From assembly GCA_023213395.1 (NCBI GenBank), contig CM041465.1:26853741-26917740 (forward strand): 64,000 nucleotides of DNA. The letters run 5' to 3'. Of the stretch, positions 11,031 through 22,870 are shown one piece after another; positions within the stretch are counted from its first letter, which is position 1, and each line of letters opens with the position of its first letter. Source of the stretch: Cycas panzhihuaensis (lineage: Eukaryota; Cycadophyta). Under the pieces are notes generated by a model. It had not been told where the DNA came from. It did not search any database and saw only the letters and a program-made list of their open reading frames with translations. The position numbers were made by a program, and so were the translations under genes.

Positions 11031-13320
11031 ATGGAAGGATACCCTTCAGATTGGGCTTATCACGCCTTTGCTTCAGGAGCTCATGAGTTCCCCACATCCA
11101 TTCCAGGATCCACTTGAGGGGGTGATGATCCCATTTACTATCTGGGTGATCAACATTGCCCACTTGATGCTCATCCCTCTACTCATGTAGTAGAGGATCC
11201 ATCTCCTCTCAAGATTCACCACCCAGTTGGTGATTCTTATGAGGAGCGCCCTGAGGGGTCTACTTCATTCGAGGTCTCATCTACCTCCTACGATTATGCA
11301 GATACCCCTCCTGTTGAGGTGGTTGAAGCCCTTAGTTAGTGCTTCTATGCTGCTCATCTTCAATCACATCCTAGATGGTTTGAAGATGTCTTACATGGTG
11401 GGGCATCCTCCTCATCCACGCATGTCCCACCGCCTTCATCTGCATCTACACCTCCCACAACAAGTAACCCCTTTATGCCTATACATTTGTCTTGCTCTAT
11501 CCCTACATCTACTTTAGGGATGTCTATCGCACCTTCTATTCCTCATCATGGTCCTAGTTCTTTAGGATCCTCTCATTGTATGTATTTCTCCTAGCTTGGG
11601 GTTAAGATACCTTTTCCTAGTCAAGCCAACATGCCACTTCCTAACGTGGTGCATGCATTTCCTAGTAGGCCTAGAGGTCCTACTAACACCCCTACTACTA
11701 GTCATGTGGGATCCACTCCCACGTATACTCAAAACCAACCTAATGGCCCTTCTCTTTACGTACCCCTAGGCTATACTTCTCAGCTTTGGGGGTACGGTAA
11801 AGGGAACCATATTCCAGCTTATGGGGTGGACCCATTACATCCATATGGGGTTGCACCACCCACGGGCAGCCCATATGGACAAAACCCGATTCCTCACCCT
11901 TCCTTTCCACCGTCTTGCGTTGCTCCTTATGCTATGCCTTTGCAAGGAAACCTAACTTCCTTTCAAGGCACTTATCCTCAAGTCCCTTTTCAGCAAGGGA
12001 TATTTCCTCAAGGAGGGATGGGCTTGCCGCCTCCATCTGTTCCTTGTCCATTACCTTCCACATCATTTGTCGATCCTATGACCTAGGCAAGGGAATGTCC
12101 CTTCATAGATTATAGATCGACACCACTATCTATTGAGGCGTTAAGAACCAACTTACCGCCTCATCCCCCTGAAGTTCCTAAGTTTGATGGAACTTCATCA
12201 CGGAATCCAGCAGAGCACATCCATAGTTTCTCTATGGCGTGCATTGATTACTGGGCCTATGATCACATACTAATGAAATTATTTCCACATTCTTTATAAG
12301 GTGATGCCCTCAAATGGTTCTATCGCCTACCTGCCCATTCTATTTTCTCATTCTAGCAACTTGTGGACGAGTTCATCAACTATTTCGATGTAGCTTGCCC
12401 ATTCAAAAGTGGAATGAAATCCCTTCTTTCACTCAAACAAGGTCATGATGAAATGAATCATGACTTTGTGCGGTGATTTCATGACCTCTTCCATTCCACT
12501 AAGGCTACTTTGCCTGAGGAATTGAAGAGGGATCTCTTCGTTAATGCACTTCACCCTGAAGTCCATGTGGAAGTCCTTAAGATGGGGGCAACCATATGCG
12601 ACTCTGCCATTGCAAAGTGCTTAGCACTTGAGGCTATTGAGATCTAGGCTGGACTTAAGAAGCCTCTCAATCCCTCATAATGTCATGAGGCACCACCCCA
12701 AACTAAAGAAACCAAACCATAATAGTCCACTAGGTCCTCTTCTCATCCGACTGAGAAGACCCTAGATCCGCTCACTTCTGCTATACGTTCATTCAAGCGT
12801 ACGATGAAGGAACTTAAACTATAAGCTCCTTCATCACCCACTTCCAATAAACAAATCCAACAAGCTACTCAAGCTGCTCTCCCTAAGGGTGGTAATACCT
12901 AGTCCTCTCAAGCAAGGAAGCTAGATTCCTCACTTGAGAGGAAGTGGTGTTCCATTCATGGGGAGTGTTTCCATGACAACTCACGTTGTAGGGCTCAACA
13001 TCCTAGGGATGTCCCTCTACGTGACTCATCCTCTAAACGGGCCTCAAGGCCCAACCTAGACTAACCAATCCATAAGGATCCATTACCCAAGCATGGGGAA
13101 TATGATCGTAATGCTCAACCCAAAAACAACTGGAACTGGGGAAGATCCTCGAATTCCCATCATTCCCACGATAAGGGGAAGGGCACCTAGGATTCGTCTT
13201 CTTCCTCGCATTCCCCCAACTAACGTACTCTCTCACCTTCACAGTCCCAGAATAAGGGAAATAAGGTGATTCAAATGCTTGAGGCCACCCCCTTATATGC
13301 CTTAACTCGGTCTTAAGCCC
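11031..13320 (+). pseudogene. G3: gag of a Tat-like gypsy element
   Basis: The start is the ATG at 11031 (MEGYPSDWAYHAF), shared with G2 at 5505. Residues 1 to about 360 form an unusual extension rich in Pro, Gly, Tyr, Gln and Ser (for example GNHIPAYGVDPLHPYG near 11.8 kb). The gag core follows from about 12105 (FIDYRSTPLSIEALRTNLPP, then AYDHILMKLFPHSL, GDALKWFYRLP, QLVDEFINYFD). The end of the core is EELKRDLFVNALHPEVHVEV near 12.52 kb. The capsid core binds RNA and forms the particle. Around 12950-12985 is KWCSIHGECFHDNS, a Cys/His cluster that may be the nucleic-acid-binding part. In-frame stops near 11.13, 11.34, 11.59, 12.08, 12.30 and 12.36 kb kill it. Confidence 0.65.
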
Positions 13321-13329
13321 CTAAAGAGG

Positions 13330-14700
13330 CAACCAATACCTCTTCTTCTGTTCCACACTCTGATCCTCTTCCAGAAATCTCCCTTCTGGAAGTCCCGTTA
13401 CTTCCCAAGACTATTCTCGTTCATCCAAGTTGCTACGATTTCAGAAGAGCCCTTCCTCAATTCACAACGAAGGGGAAGACCTTTTCTATTGTCGATGAGC
13501 TTTGTACTATGGCCGTCGGGATGTCCATCATGGACGTCTTGAGAGGTTGTCTTGAACAACGGACACTCCTTTTGGAAGCTTTAGGGGTGGGTGACATGCC
13601 CATTCACTCTTTGGGTATTGCCCAAAGCCATAAGCTCGTCATTTCCTTTGACTCTAAAGACCTTCCCCCTGCCTGTGAAAGGGAATGCTAATGGAACTTC
13701 CCTTTCACCATCACTATTAACACACCAGACTATACCTTGCGAAGGACCGTTGTCAACAATGGTTATTCTATTAATGCCATGCCCTTGTGCATTATGCAAG
13801 AGCTTGTCATTTCTACCTTTGAACCTATTCCATGGTGATGACAAGGCTATGCCAGTAGTGAAAAGACTCCATTGGGATCTATTTCAATCCTGCTTACTCT
13901 CGAGGGAAAGACTATCCTCACTGACATTGTAGTCCTTGATGTAGACGTTGACTACAATCTTCTTTTGGGTCGACCATGGCTCGACTAGATGGAAGCCATG
14001 TGCTCGACCCACTAGGGGCAACTTAAGTTCGTCCATGATGGATGAATGAGGGTTATTTCCCGTGAGTGCCCACCTATCAAACAAACTCAACCTACCAACC
14101 AAGCAAGCCATGGACATACGAAGGGGTACAAGGGCCCTTCTACTCATGCCTCGGCTTGCTCCATCGGCATACCCGATTCATCCTATCTTGAAGAAGATCC
14201 TACATCTTCTTCCTCTAGCCTTACTCGCTTTTCTTCTATTGGTGTTGAGAGCTACCGGTACCTCGTCTTGTTTAGTAATGATGAGTCCCATGGTAAGGAT
14301 GAGGATTTTCCTCACCTCATCTCCCTCCTCTGTATTAGTAGGAGGTACCCTTCCTGTTCTAGGTCCCAACCTAGAACCCCTCTTGTTGGAGAGACTAGTC
14401 ACCCCCTCATGTCACATGTTGTTGCACGCATTGACCCATAGGTCATTGATTCTTCCTCTCCATCACCTCCTGCAGGTGATGGTTTCGAGGAACTTCCTTT
14501 TGCTCCTCCTGAGGAGCCCCTTCCTGACTCTCTCTTAGAGTCTTTTAAGGATATTAGGTAGCCTATTGACCCCCGTGGTCCCATTGCTCCCACTTCCTCT
14601 AGCACCTCATCTATTCGAAGTAAGGTCATCTATGGGGTGGATTACTTCGAAGATGATGATACCTTACTTGAGCACTTAGCGGGCTCTGCACCCAACTTTC
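13330..14700 (+). pseudogene. G3: aspartic protease region and linker
   Basis: After gag the frame reads SCYDFRRALPQFTTKGKTF near 13.43 kb. It then gives a protease-like block: TINTPDYTLRRTVVNNGYSI (about 13.71-13.77 kb), NAMPLCIMQEL, and about 70 residues on DYNLLLGRPWLD (about 13.95 kb). The expected catalytic Asp of the D-N/S/T-G motif is Asn here (VNNG), so the enzyme would be inactive. GRPWLD followed by GQLKF is the normal C-terminal end of the protease fold in plant Tat/Athila elements. From 14.05 to 14.7 kb lies a Ser/Pro-rich linker with several stops. ORFs 14046-14441, 14062-14538 and the antisense ones are shadows. Confidence 0.55.
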
Positions 14701-14939
14701 CTTCTGGTCACCATAGGCTTGGCCACTAAAAGATACTAGTGATTGGGTCCACACTCGCTGACCCAATTCCATCCCCTATTCCATCTCTTCCTGTTGACCT
14801 TGCCCCTCTCTATTTCGAGGAGGGGAATTCCATGTGCATGGGGGCGACCTAGGACATAATCCTAGCCCTGGGTAAGGTCATTAAGGGGTGGGCAGAATGC
14901 TCTCCTGATGAGGTAAGGGAATATTCCCTTTTGTTCTAG

Positions 14940-16134
14940 GAGTTTTAGGATGTCTTTGCATGGGATTACTCCAACATGAAGGGAATCGACCCCTTCACTG
15001 TTACCCACAATCTCACTATCGTTCTTGGCGCCTGCCCTGTGTGCCAGAAACAACGTCCTCTCTATCCTAAACTCTCAGCCGCTATCAAAATAGAGGTTGA
15101 GAAACTTTTAGATACTAGACTCATTACTTATATCGATTATCCTAAATGGGTGTCCAATACCGTTCCCGTTGCTAAAAGGAATGGGACCATATGGATATGC
15201 GTTGATTTTCTTGATATCAACAACGCATGTCCTAAGCACAATTTTCCAATCCCTTTCATCGATCAAATCATTGATTGAACTGTTGGGTTTGAAGTCATGT
15301 CCTTACTGGATGGCTTCTCTAGCTATAACCATATTCAAATCTCTCCTGAAGATTGCCACAAGATAGCCTTCACCACCCCATGTAGTACCTTTGCCTACAA
15401 GGCAATACCCTTCGGCCTTAAAAATGCAAGTGCCACTTACCAAAGGATGATGCATTTTATCTTCCATGACCTCATCGATGACATGTTGGAGGTATTTATG
15501 GATGACATGATGTGTCTTTCACGTGTCAAGGCCCATCACCCTTCAAATTTATGGGCTATTTTCATGTGGTGCTATAAATACCACGTAAGTTTAAACCCAC
15601 TCAAATGTGTGTTTGTTGTTACTTCTGGCAAACTCCTTAGATTTCTTATGTCAAAACAAGGAATTATGATTGAACTTGACAAAGTCAAGGCAATCCTTGA
15701 TATGCCGCCTCTTAGAGCTCAATGATAGATCAAGTCGTTTCTAGGTAGGCTCAGTCTCCTCAGGTGCTTCCTAGTAGACTTTGCCGTGAGTGCCAAACCC
15801 TTGACCAACCTGTTGAAGAAGGGAGCCCTGTTTGTTTGGTCTGATAAGACCCAACAAGCCTTCGAAGGACTTAAGGAAGCCCTTACTTCCACTCCAACGT
15901 TGGTAACTCCTTGCTTCGATAGGCCTTTCATTCTCTACACCTCGGCAACTGATGAGTCCTTGGGCACTATGTTGGCCCAGGAGGATGATTCGAGAGTCAA
16001 GAGAGCTATTTACTTTATCAGCCACACCCTCGTGGCTACTGAACTCAACTGCTCCCTGGCCGAGAAGGAATGTCTCTCCTTGGTTCATGCAACCAAGAAG
16101 TCCAGACACTACTTGCTCGGACTTGTTTGGATGA
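14940..16134 (+). pseudogene. G3: reverse transcriptase and gypsy RNase H, truncated
   Basis: RT runs from about 14.98 kb (PFTVTHNLTIVLGACPVCQKQ) through LLDTRLITYIDYPKWVSN and CVDFLDINNACPKHNFP to MSLLDGFSSYNHIQISPED. It continues with FGLKNASATYQRMM and FMDDMM (15.49-15.51 kb); the two catalytic Asp of the YxDD box are kept, with Phe for Tyr. The thumb/connection follows (GRLSLLRCFLVDFAVSAKPL). RNase H begins near 15.90 kb (PFILYTSATDESLGTMLAQE) with the AEKECLSLVHATKKSRHYLLG helix near 16.05-16.12 kb. The frame is lost at 16134, where C1 starts. Stops at about 15.27 and 15.72 kb break it. The CVDFLDIN and NASATYQRMM blocks assign it to Ty3/gypsy. Confidence 0.8.
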
Positions 16135-17830
16135 TACTCAATATTTTTAATAATTTTCTAATCCATATCACCTCCTTACTAGTCTTAAAAGCAATAATGG
16201 ATTCATATTCAATAGTTGAATCAACAACTGTCTTCTATCATCTAGATCTCCATGATATTGGTGTTGTTCGAAGAAACGTTATATACCCAGACATAGATCT
16301 TCTTGTATCTTTATCTCCTACAAAGTATGATTCTATATATACAAAACATTTAGATTCATTATTAGGTTTATATAATAGACCAAATTTATTAGTTGTCTTT
16401 AAGTATTTTAACACTTGAACTGTAGTCTTCCAGTGATTTTCCTTAGGATTTGTCATGAAGTATGTAAGAATACCAATAGAGTGTGCAATATCTAGCCTTG
16501 TATTAGTAGTGTAGATGAGACTACCTATAAGTTTCCTATAGAGTGTTGTGTCTACCACCCTAGTGTCACTATTAACTAAGAGTTTGGTATTAGGGTCAAT
16601 AGGTAAAACCATTAGTCAAGCATCTTCTAACTAAAACTTGGTTAGAAGATCGTTGATGTATTTTTCTTGGGAAAGAATTTTTTTTTATTCTTTTGTATTA
16701 CTTCAATTTCCAAGTAATATTTCATCAAACCAAGGTTAGATAATTCAAATGTTTTGCCAAGGTCCTTTTTTAGCTAGCTTATTACCTGTTTATTGTTATC
16801 TATTACTAGCATGTCATCCACAAAGATTATGAGATAAGTGACTTTATCTTTTTGACGCTTGAGGAATAGTGTTATATCAATATCTTAGTGGTCACAAACC
16901 TCGTATCAAAGTTACCTCATTCTTTTAGACAACTTGGAAAACCAAGCATGAAGAGCTTGTTTAAGGTTATAAAAGGACTTTCTAAGTCTATAAACCTTAT
17001 GCTTTTAACCTTTGATCTTATATCCTTCTGGCTAAGCTATGTAAGTTTCTTCTTCAAGATCCCCATTGAGAAACACGGTCGTAATATCAAGCTGGTAGAT
17101 TTTCCATCCTTGTTGAGTAACCAAGGCCACAAGAGTTCTAATTGTAGGCTAATTTGTTATAGGTGCTAAGACCTTAGTGTAGGCGATGCCTTCTCTTTGT
17201 GTGAATTCTTTAGCTACCAACCTCGCCTTGTGTTTTTCAAGGGTGTCATCTGATCTGTATTTATTTTTGAACATGAGCTCCCATATACCATTTTTTATGA
17301 GAGATTAATATTCTTCATTCATTACATTTTTTTAAATTGTATGTTTCATAGCTTCTTGGTACAAAAGAAGCTCTTCATTAAGAGTAAGGTGCAGTTATAC
17401 CAGTTTAAGGACAGTATATAATAATTCTTATATCCTTGCTCTATAGGCACTTTGAGTGCTAGTTTTTCCCACCTCATCTAGTCGTATGTCCTTGTTGATC
17501 TAGTGGACTTTACAAGATCCTCGAGTTTAGAATGAGGTCCTTATTTTCTCAACTTTTTTATACTCATCTTATTCATTAAAATGATCATTCTGTGAGGAGG
17601 ATATTGATGCACCTAAGGAAGATGGTCCTTCTACCATTATTTTGTCTTTATCAACTAAAGGGGGAGAGGATGATTCTTCTATAATGGCTTTGCCTTTGTT
17701 AACTCTACTATCTTCAAAGGATGGTATTAGATATGCACTCATCAGTTCAAAGTCATAACTTATATCCTTCAAGGCTCTATTGTCAGCTTCTAATATTTAG
17801 AGCAATTTATATATGTCCCTCCCCTAAATT
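16135..17830 (-). pseudogene. C1: reverse transcriptase and RNase H
   Basis: Minus-strand text includes SLIKNGIWEL, KARLVAKEFTQREGIAYTKV, QLDITTVFLNGDLEEETYIA, FVDDMLVIDNNKQ and KTFELSNLGLMKYYLEIEV. The best open piece (16612-16238) reads LYRKLIGSLIYTTNTRLDIA and ends SMSGYITFLRTTPISWRSR. The latter is the copia RNase H block before the catalytic region, and the frame ends at the 16135 breakpoint. The FVDD box keeps both metal-binding Asp. Stops and frame changes at many points mean no functional enzyme. Confidence 0.75.
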
Positions 17831-19450
17831 TTAGAATTTGAATATCATACTTAATAACATTATTATAGTGGTGTGATGGTGTTTTGGAGTCCAATCTACG
17901 CAACTAATCTTCTGTCTCCATAAAAATGACATATCTAGTAACGATGATTTTTTATTGTGAATGTATAAAGACCTTATACCCTTTCTTATCCATAGGATAT
18001 CCAACAAAGATGTCTTTAAGTACCCTTAGCTAGAGTTTATTTTGATCTACATCTAGAATATAGGCATAGCATGTAAAGCCAAAAATTTTGAAGTAGAGAA
18101 CAGTAGGGGCTTATCCTAACCACTTTTTATTAAGTAATTATCCTTCCTTTGATAGGTTAATAGTATTAATATAATAAATAGTTATCCATATGGCTTCATC
18201 CCATAGGTAGGCAACTACATTTTTATATACCAACATAGCTTGAGCCATGTTCATGATTGTCCTGTTCATGCACTCAGTAATTCCATTTTGTTGTGGGGTA
18301 CCTACTACTATTATTTGATGTTTGATGCCATTGTCTTAAAGGTATCTTTCAAACTCATGTCAGGTATTATTTGCCACCATTATTAGTTCAAAGACATTTG
18401 ATTTAATAACCTAACTCTTTTTCAGTATGGTATTTGAATTCTTTGAATACATAGAAGGCTTTATCTTTTTTATATAGAAAAGCTACCCATACTTTCCTAG
18501 TGAAATTATCGATAAATGAGATATAATATAACTTGCCCTTTGGTGAAGGAATAAGCATTGGTTCGCATAGATTAGAATGCACCAATTGTAATTGATGGCT
18601 TGATTTCCACTGACTTTTGGGAAAAGGTTGTTGATGAAATTTGGCAATGATACAAGCTTTACATTTGAAGGGCTTGAAGGAGAACTTTAGAAGACTTGGA
18701 AGAGTGTTACAAAGATCTCTAAGTCTATCAATGTGAACATGACCCATGTAAGCATGCTAAAGAGCTTCTAGTGACAATGTTAGATGGGTAAGAATGGTAT
18801 TAAATATAAATCTTTTATCAGCATAAGGGCTTTCGATACAATGGGCTTTAGAAGATGGAGAGTCATTTAATTAAAAGAGTTTGCTAGTGAGATATCCAAT
18901 CAAGAGCACTTGATCAGTTAGAGGATGAATGACTTAAAGAGTCCAGTCATTATAATTACACTTGGATTAAATGCACGAGAGATAAGTGTAGATAAAGAGA
19001 TCAGGTTCTATTTGAGATTGTGTATATATAGGACATCAAGCAATGTAAAATCTCTTAAACCTCAGAGTTTCAAATGAATGTTAGCAATTCCTTAAATAGG
19101 TTGTTATGATTTGTCACCTATGTGAATAACTCCTTAAACATTTAAGTCAAATGTTTGATATAGACTGTGATTGCATGTCATATATTAAGTTGCTCTTGCG
19201 TCTATGATCTATTATCCATTGATTGAAGTAACACTATTTACAATTCCAATAGGACTTAGCATTGGTGAAGGAAATTCACAAGTGATATGTCCACATCGAG
19301 CTTCAAAGTATCTATGTGATTGGTCAATGATATTTGATGCCAAAGATCCCTTAATTCTTTAAAAGTACACTTATCCAAAACTTACACCACTAAATGATTC
19401 TTCACAAGTTTCTTCAACATTGTGAGCTCTATGTTTTGGTTGGAACTTAG
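17831..19450 (-). pseudogene. C1: protease remnant and integrase
   Basis: The open stretch 18747-18403 reads MGHVHIDRLRDL, then FKPFKCKACIIAK (the HHCC zinc module with CKAC). It continues with LVHSNLCEP and YYISFIDNFTRKVWVAFL, the start of the rve core. The first catalytic Asp has become Asn (VHSN, where C7 has VHSD). TNNGGK follows near 18.36 kb where the second Asp should be (also Asn). Integrase would be dead by these two changes alone. The protease lies near 19.2 kb and is too decayed to show its motif clearly. Confidence 0.65.
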
Positions 19451-20411
19451 CCAACTTATAAGTGGCAGTTCTATAATCTTTTGCAAAGTGTCTTTTATAG
19501 TTACATTGATCACACATAATAGTTTGATTACCAGTCCCTGAAGAGGTACTAGTTTTGCCTGACTATCTTAGTTTTTATTGAGGTGGCCCTTGGCCTTGAG
19601 ACTATCGAGGCTAATACTGAGGGTTTGGTTAATCTTATAAATGATTTTCTATATTTTTTCCTCTTCCTCTTACTTGGTTATTTCCTCTGCTATGAGAAGG
19701 ACCTTGATTTTTTATGTAGCAAGCTTATTCTTCCATCTCAAAGGCTACATCTGAAAGAGAGTCAGAGGCTACAAAGTTGGTATCAAAGGTCTTGTAAAAT
19801 TCTATGAACTTCTCAATAACTATTTCAAAGTTGAGCATCTTCAATGTTCCACTAGATTAAAGACTTCCAAGTAAGTTTTTATAATCAAGGACATATAAAT
19901 ATAATTAGATCAAGAATACCCAAGTAATGAATTGGGTCTTAAAATCTTTATCAATTATATGTTTTATTAGTTGAAGGGGATTTATTATCTTATGAGCTTA
20001 TCCCTTCTACATTTTTTATTTGTTTATTTTCAAAACAAGATGAATAAATTCTAAATCTAGCTTAGTATCAAAGTTCTTCTTGAAAACTTTAAGTACCTTA
20101 TAGGTTGTATTATATTACACTTTATTAATCAAGTTATGCAAGGAGTGATTAGTAACTAATATAACTCTTACATGAATATTTTCATTATCTATCTCCCATT
20201 GTAGTTTGACTACGACATCTATAGGAGCTATCAGAGTGGTTCGACAAGAAGTAAGTATTATAGCTATTGGAGGTATGATGGGTATAGGTTACAAGTGGGC
20301 TCTCTAAAGGCCTTTATACTTTGTAGTATTTTTAACTCTAATGTACCACAAATCCTAATTTTCTTTACCTTTCAATATGTATTTGATGTTCTACTTGAAT
20401 TGAGATGACAT
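19451..20411 (-). pseudogene. C1: gag
   Basis: The ATG at 20411 opens MSSQFK, then ILKGKENYDLWYIRVKN, matching gag of C7 (58617) and C3 (25633). It is a copia gag of the UBN2/gag-polypeptide type that coats element RNA. A Lys/Glu-rich helical part follows; the CCHC region lies near 19.5 kb with the minus strand reading NYKRHFAKDY (ligands partly lost). Numerous stops. Confidence 0.55.
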
Positions 20412-22317
20412 GGTGATGATGATGAAGTAGATTATGTGTCACTAACACATGTGGCTAGTACACCTAGCATAGCAAGGATGCAAAATTGAATACTATGATG
20501 AGGAGATAAGTAATGATTAAGCATTTTTCAATAACTATGAAGAATAAGTATAAGCAATGATATAAGAATGAGGCCTAATGTAGAGCTAGCAAAGAGTGGT
20601 GATGTGTCATGCCACTAATGTCTAACTTATATCCAAATGTAGGTGAGGTTTCGATGCCTAAGGGTTCTAGGTTGCACCTATACTTGGTGATGAAATCCAT
20701 GTTATAGTAGAGCTCAAGTACTCTCAGTCCTTATCCAGTTCACTAGTGAGCTACTACATACCTTCTCTGAAGAGTTAAATAGTACTTAAGAGTCAAATGA
20801 TACGTGTGTATCTCACAACTATGATGGATATTAGATTAGATTGATTTTAATCTTGCATTAAGGTTTTAGTTATCCTGGCTAGTTATTAGAATAATCCCTA
20901 AAGGAAGCCCATAGGTATAGCTACCCTATCACTCTACCAGTATTCCAGTTAAGACCAGACCTAGTATAGAACTCACACCTCCTTTAAGACCTAGACTTTG
21001 GCCAAACATGGTCTATTTCAACCAAAGAGAGTGTGCACACAAGTGAAGAATTGGTGGTATAAATAGAATGTAATGGGTTTATTTTAGGGAATATGTAAAT
21101 ATATTTGCATTTATGTTACTAAAATGAATTACTAATGTATTGATACTTGTTTTTATGCTTTTGTTTATCAATGTACATGTACATGAATAGATATACAAAG
21201 ATGCTAAGTATAAATACCAGATTTTGCTATGATCTAGGTGTTTTACTAGTATAATGGTTTTTGGTTTTTTTTTTTTTTTTTACTTTTGTTATTTGAAAAA
21301 TCCCTTTTTTTTGTTAAGAAAAAGGAAAAATCAAAGAAAAACTTAAAATTTTACTTTTAAACTTAATTTTTGACCAAGAGAGAAAGTATTAGGAAAAGCA
21401 AGGGAAATTTGAATCTTTTATCAGAAACTTCGGTATGGCCATGCAACCATATGAAATGGATGAAACAACTCAAAACTTTACTCTTCTAGATGATATATGT
21501 TGCTATGATGAGTTAAGAAGTCTTCTGGAAAAACTTCTAAAAATGAGTAGAAATGGTTTAAAACTCGTTGAAACTCCTATAAGACTTTCTTTGGAAAATT
21601 TCTAAATTTTAAAGAAATATCTCTCTCTAATGTATTAAATCTAATAAAACTTTATTTATTAAATTTCTTGAGGCTATATCTACTAAAACCCTTAAGAAAT
21701 TTTGATATGCATCGAAAATTTTAAGAAAATTTCTCAAAAAAACAATCGGATTAGGATCAACTAAACTTCTTCTTTTTGAGGTTGATCAAGGCTGAATTTG
21801 GAGATGGTGTAGAAAACAAAAATATTTATCTTTCTTGGGCATTTCTCCCTACAAATTTTTAGCCAAAATAAACAACTTGTAATTTTTACTTCTCGTTGGG
21901 CTAAACAACTTTTTTACGAATAGTTTAGGTTTATTTCTACAACTTGCAAGCTACTAAAAATTTATCCTATAGCTTTATAGCATAGATTTTATAACTCGTA
22001 GTTGATTTATTATGAAAATTTAATAGAATCTCTCTTAGTAAAATTTAAAATTAACTACAAAGATTTATAAATAATTATTTTTTTCTAAAAACATAAAATT
22101 AGGAAACCTTCTTCCAACTAACAACTTTAATCCTTAATGCACTTACAAATAAATAGAAGATATTTAAATATATTATAAATGAAGTACAATTTTGCATGAT
22201 AAAAAATCTCTTAAAATTTTAAAAATAATAAGTGCACTATTAATACTTCACATTGAAGGTGAAGGAGAGGCAAAATGACTTCATGTAAGTGGAATGGAGT
22301 GAATAGATCCCTTTCTA
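20412..22317 (-). other. C1: long AT-rich 5' leader
   Basis: About 1.9 kb between the primer site and gag ATG, with no usable ORF on either strand. It contains a 17-base T run at 21265-21281. The leader is about as long as that of C7 (56582-58616), so a 2-kb leader is a family trait and not a local insertion. Confidence 0.55.
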
Positions 22318-22329
22318 GCTCTGATACCA
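22318..22329 (-). promoter_or_regulatory. C1: primer binding site (initiator Met tRNA)
   Basis: The minus strand reads TGGTATCAGAGC two bases inside the LTR end, the standard plant copia primer site complementary to the 3' end of initiator methionine tRNA. Strand and position fix the orientation of C1. Confidence 0.85.
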
Positions 22330-22331
22330 TA

Positions 22332-22644
22332 TGAAAGAAGGATGTATCTAGGAAATAAATCACTCACATACATACAATAGTAATGGAGAATGAAAAAGAT
22401 ATGAAAATAAAATATCAGAGGAAAGCTTAGAGGTGAGAATGAATAATGAGTCCATCCTTGAGATTTTGCCTTTTATTATTGAGGGTGAGTATTAAGGTTA
22501 GGATTTTCTTACCTAATGACATAAACCTAAAATTACAACCAAATGTATATAAAGTACATTTTACTAAGAGACTAATGCTAATAATATACCCTAAGGTCAC
22601 TTAATTAATCTACATAAATGACCTTGATACATTAACCTCTTTCA
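22332..22644 (-). repeat. C1: 5' LTR, 313 bp
   Basis: On the minus strand it starts TGAAAG and ends CTTTCA, a 6-bp terminal inverted repeat. The same-length LTR of C6 (45640-45952) aligns along its whole length with scattered substitutions. The LTRs of C7 (TGAAAAG...CTTTTCA) are more distant relatives. Confidence 0.8.
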
Positions 22645-22870
22645 AAGATAGTAAACTATTAGAACCATAATTAATAGAAGAGAGATTCTTAAAAGCACTT
22701 AAAGATAAGAGTAATATAATCATGATTAACATTCTAGACTACCAAAGAAGCTTAAAACTAGAGGAGTTAGTAGACTAACTAAATGCCAAAGAGAAGCTCT
22801 TTAAATAGAAGAGCATAATCAAAGAAAAGAAGATAAATTTTACATGTACAAAGTTAAAGGGGAATGTGAC

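Larger units (their letters stand above)
8004..16134 (+). mobile_element. G3: Tat-like Ty3/gypsy element, 5' LTR to RNase H, 3' part missing
   Basis: The best preserved copy of the family. The order is LTR (8004-10773), primer site (10774), gag (from 11031), protease (about 13.7-14.0 kb), RT (about 14.95-15.72 kb) and RNase H (15.78-16.13 kb). It inserted into gag of G2; GATAC at 7999-8003 is the candidate left target copy. At 16134 the RNase H frame stops abruptly and minus-strand copia C1 begins in its own RNase H. This border is not an LTR edge for either element, so it is a deletion or rearrangement breakpoint. Integrase, second RNase H and the 3' LTR are absent. Confidence 0.75.
16135..22644 (-). 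mobile_element. C1: Ty1/copia element, 5' LTR to RNase H, 3' end missing
   Basis: Read on the minus strand. The order is 5' LTR (22332-22644), primer site (22318-22329), a leader of about 1.9 kb, gag ATG at 20411, protease, integrase (about 18.9-18.1 kb), RT (about 17.5-16.7 kb) and RNase H to 16135. C3, C6 and C7 belong to the same family by gag start (MSSQFK), long leader and RNase H text. The element stops at 16135 in RNase H without its 3' LTR, facing truncated G3. Many stops throughout. Confidence 0.8.
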
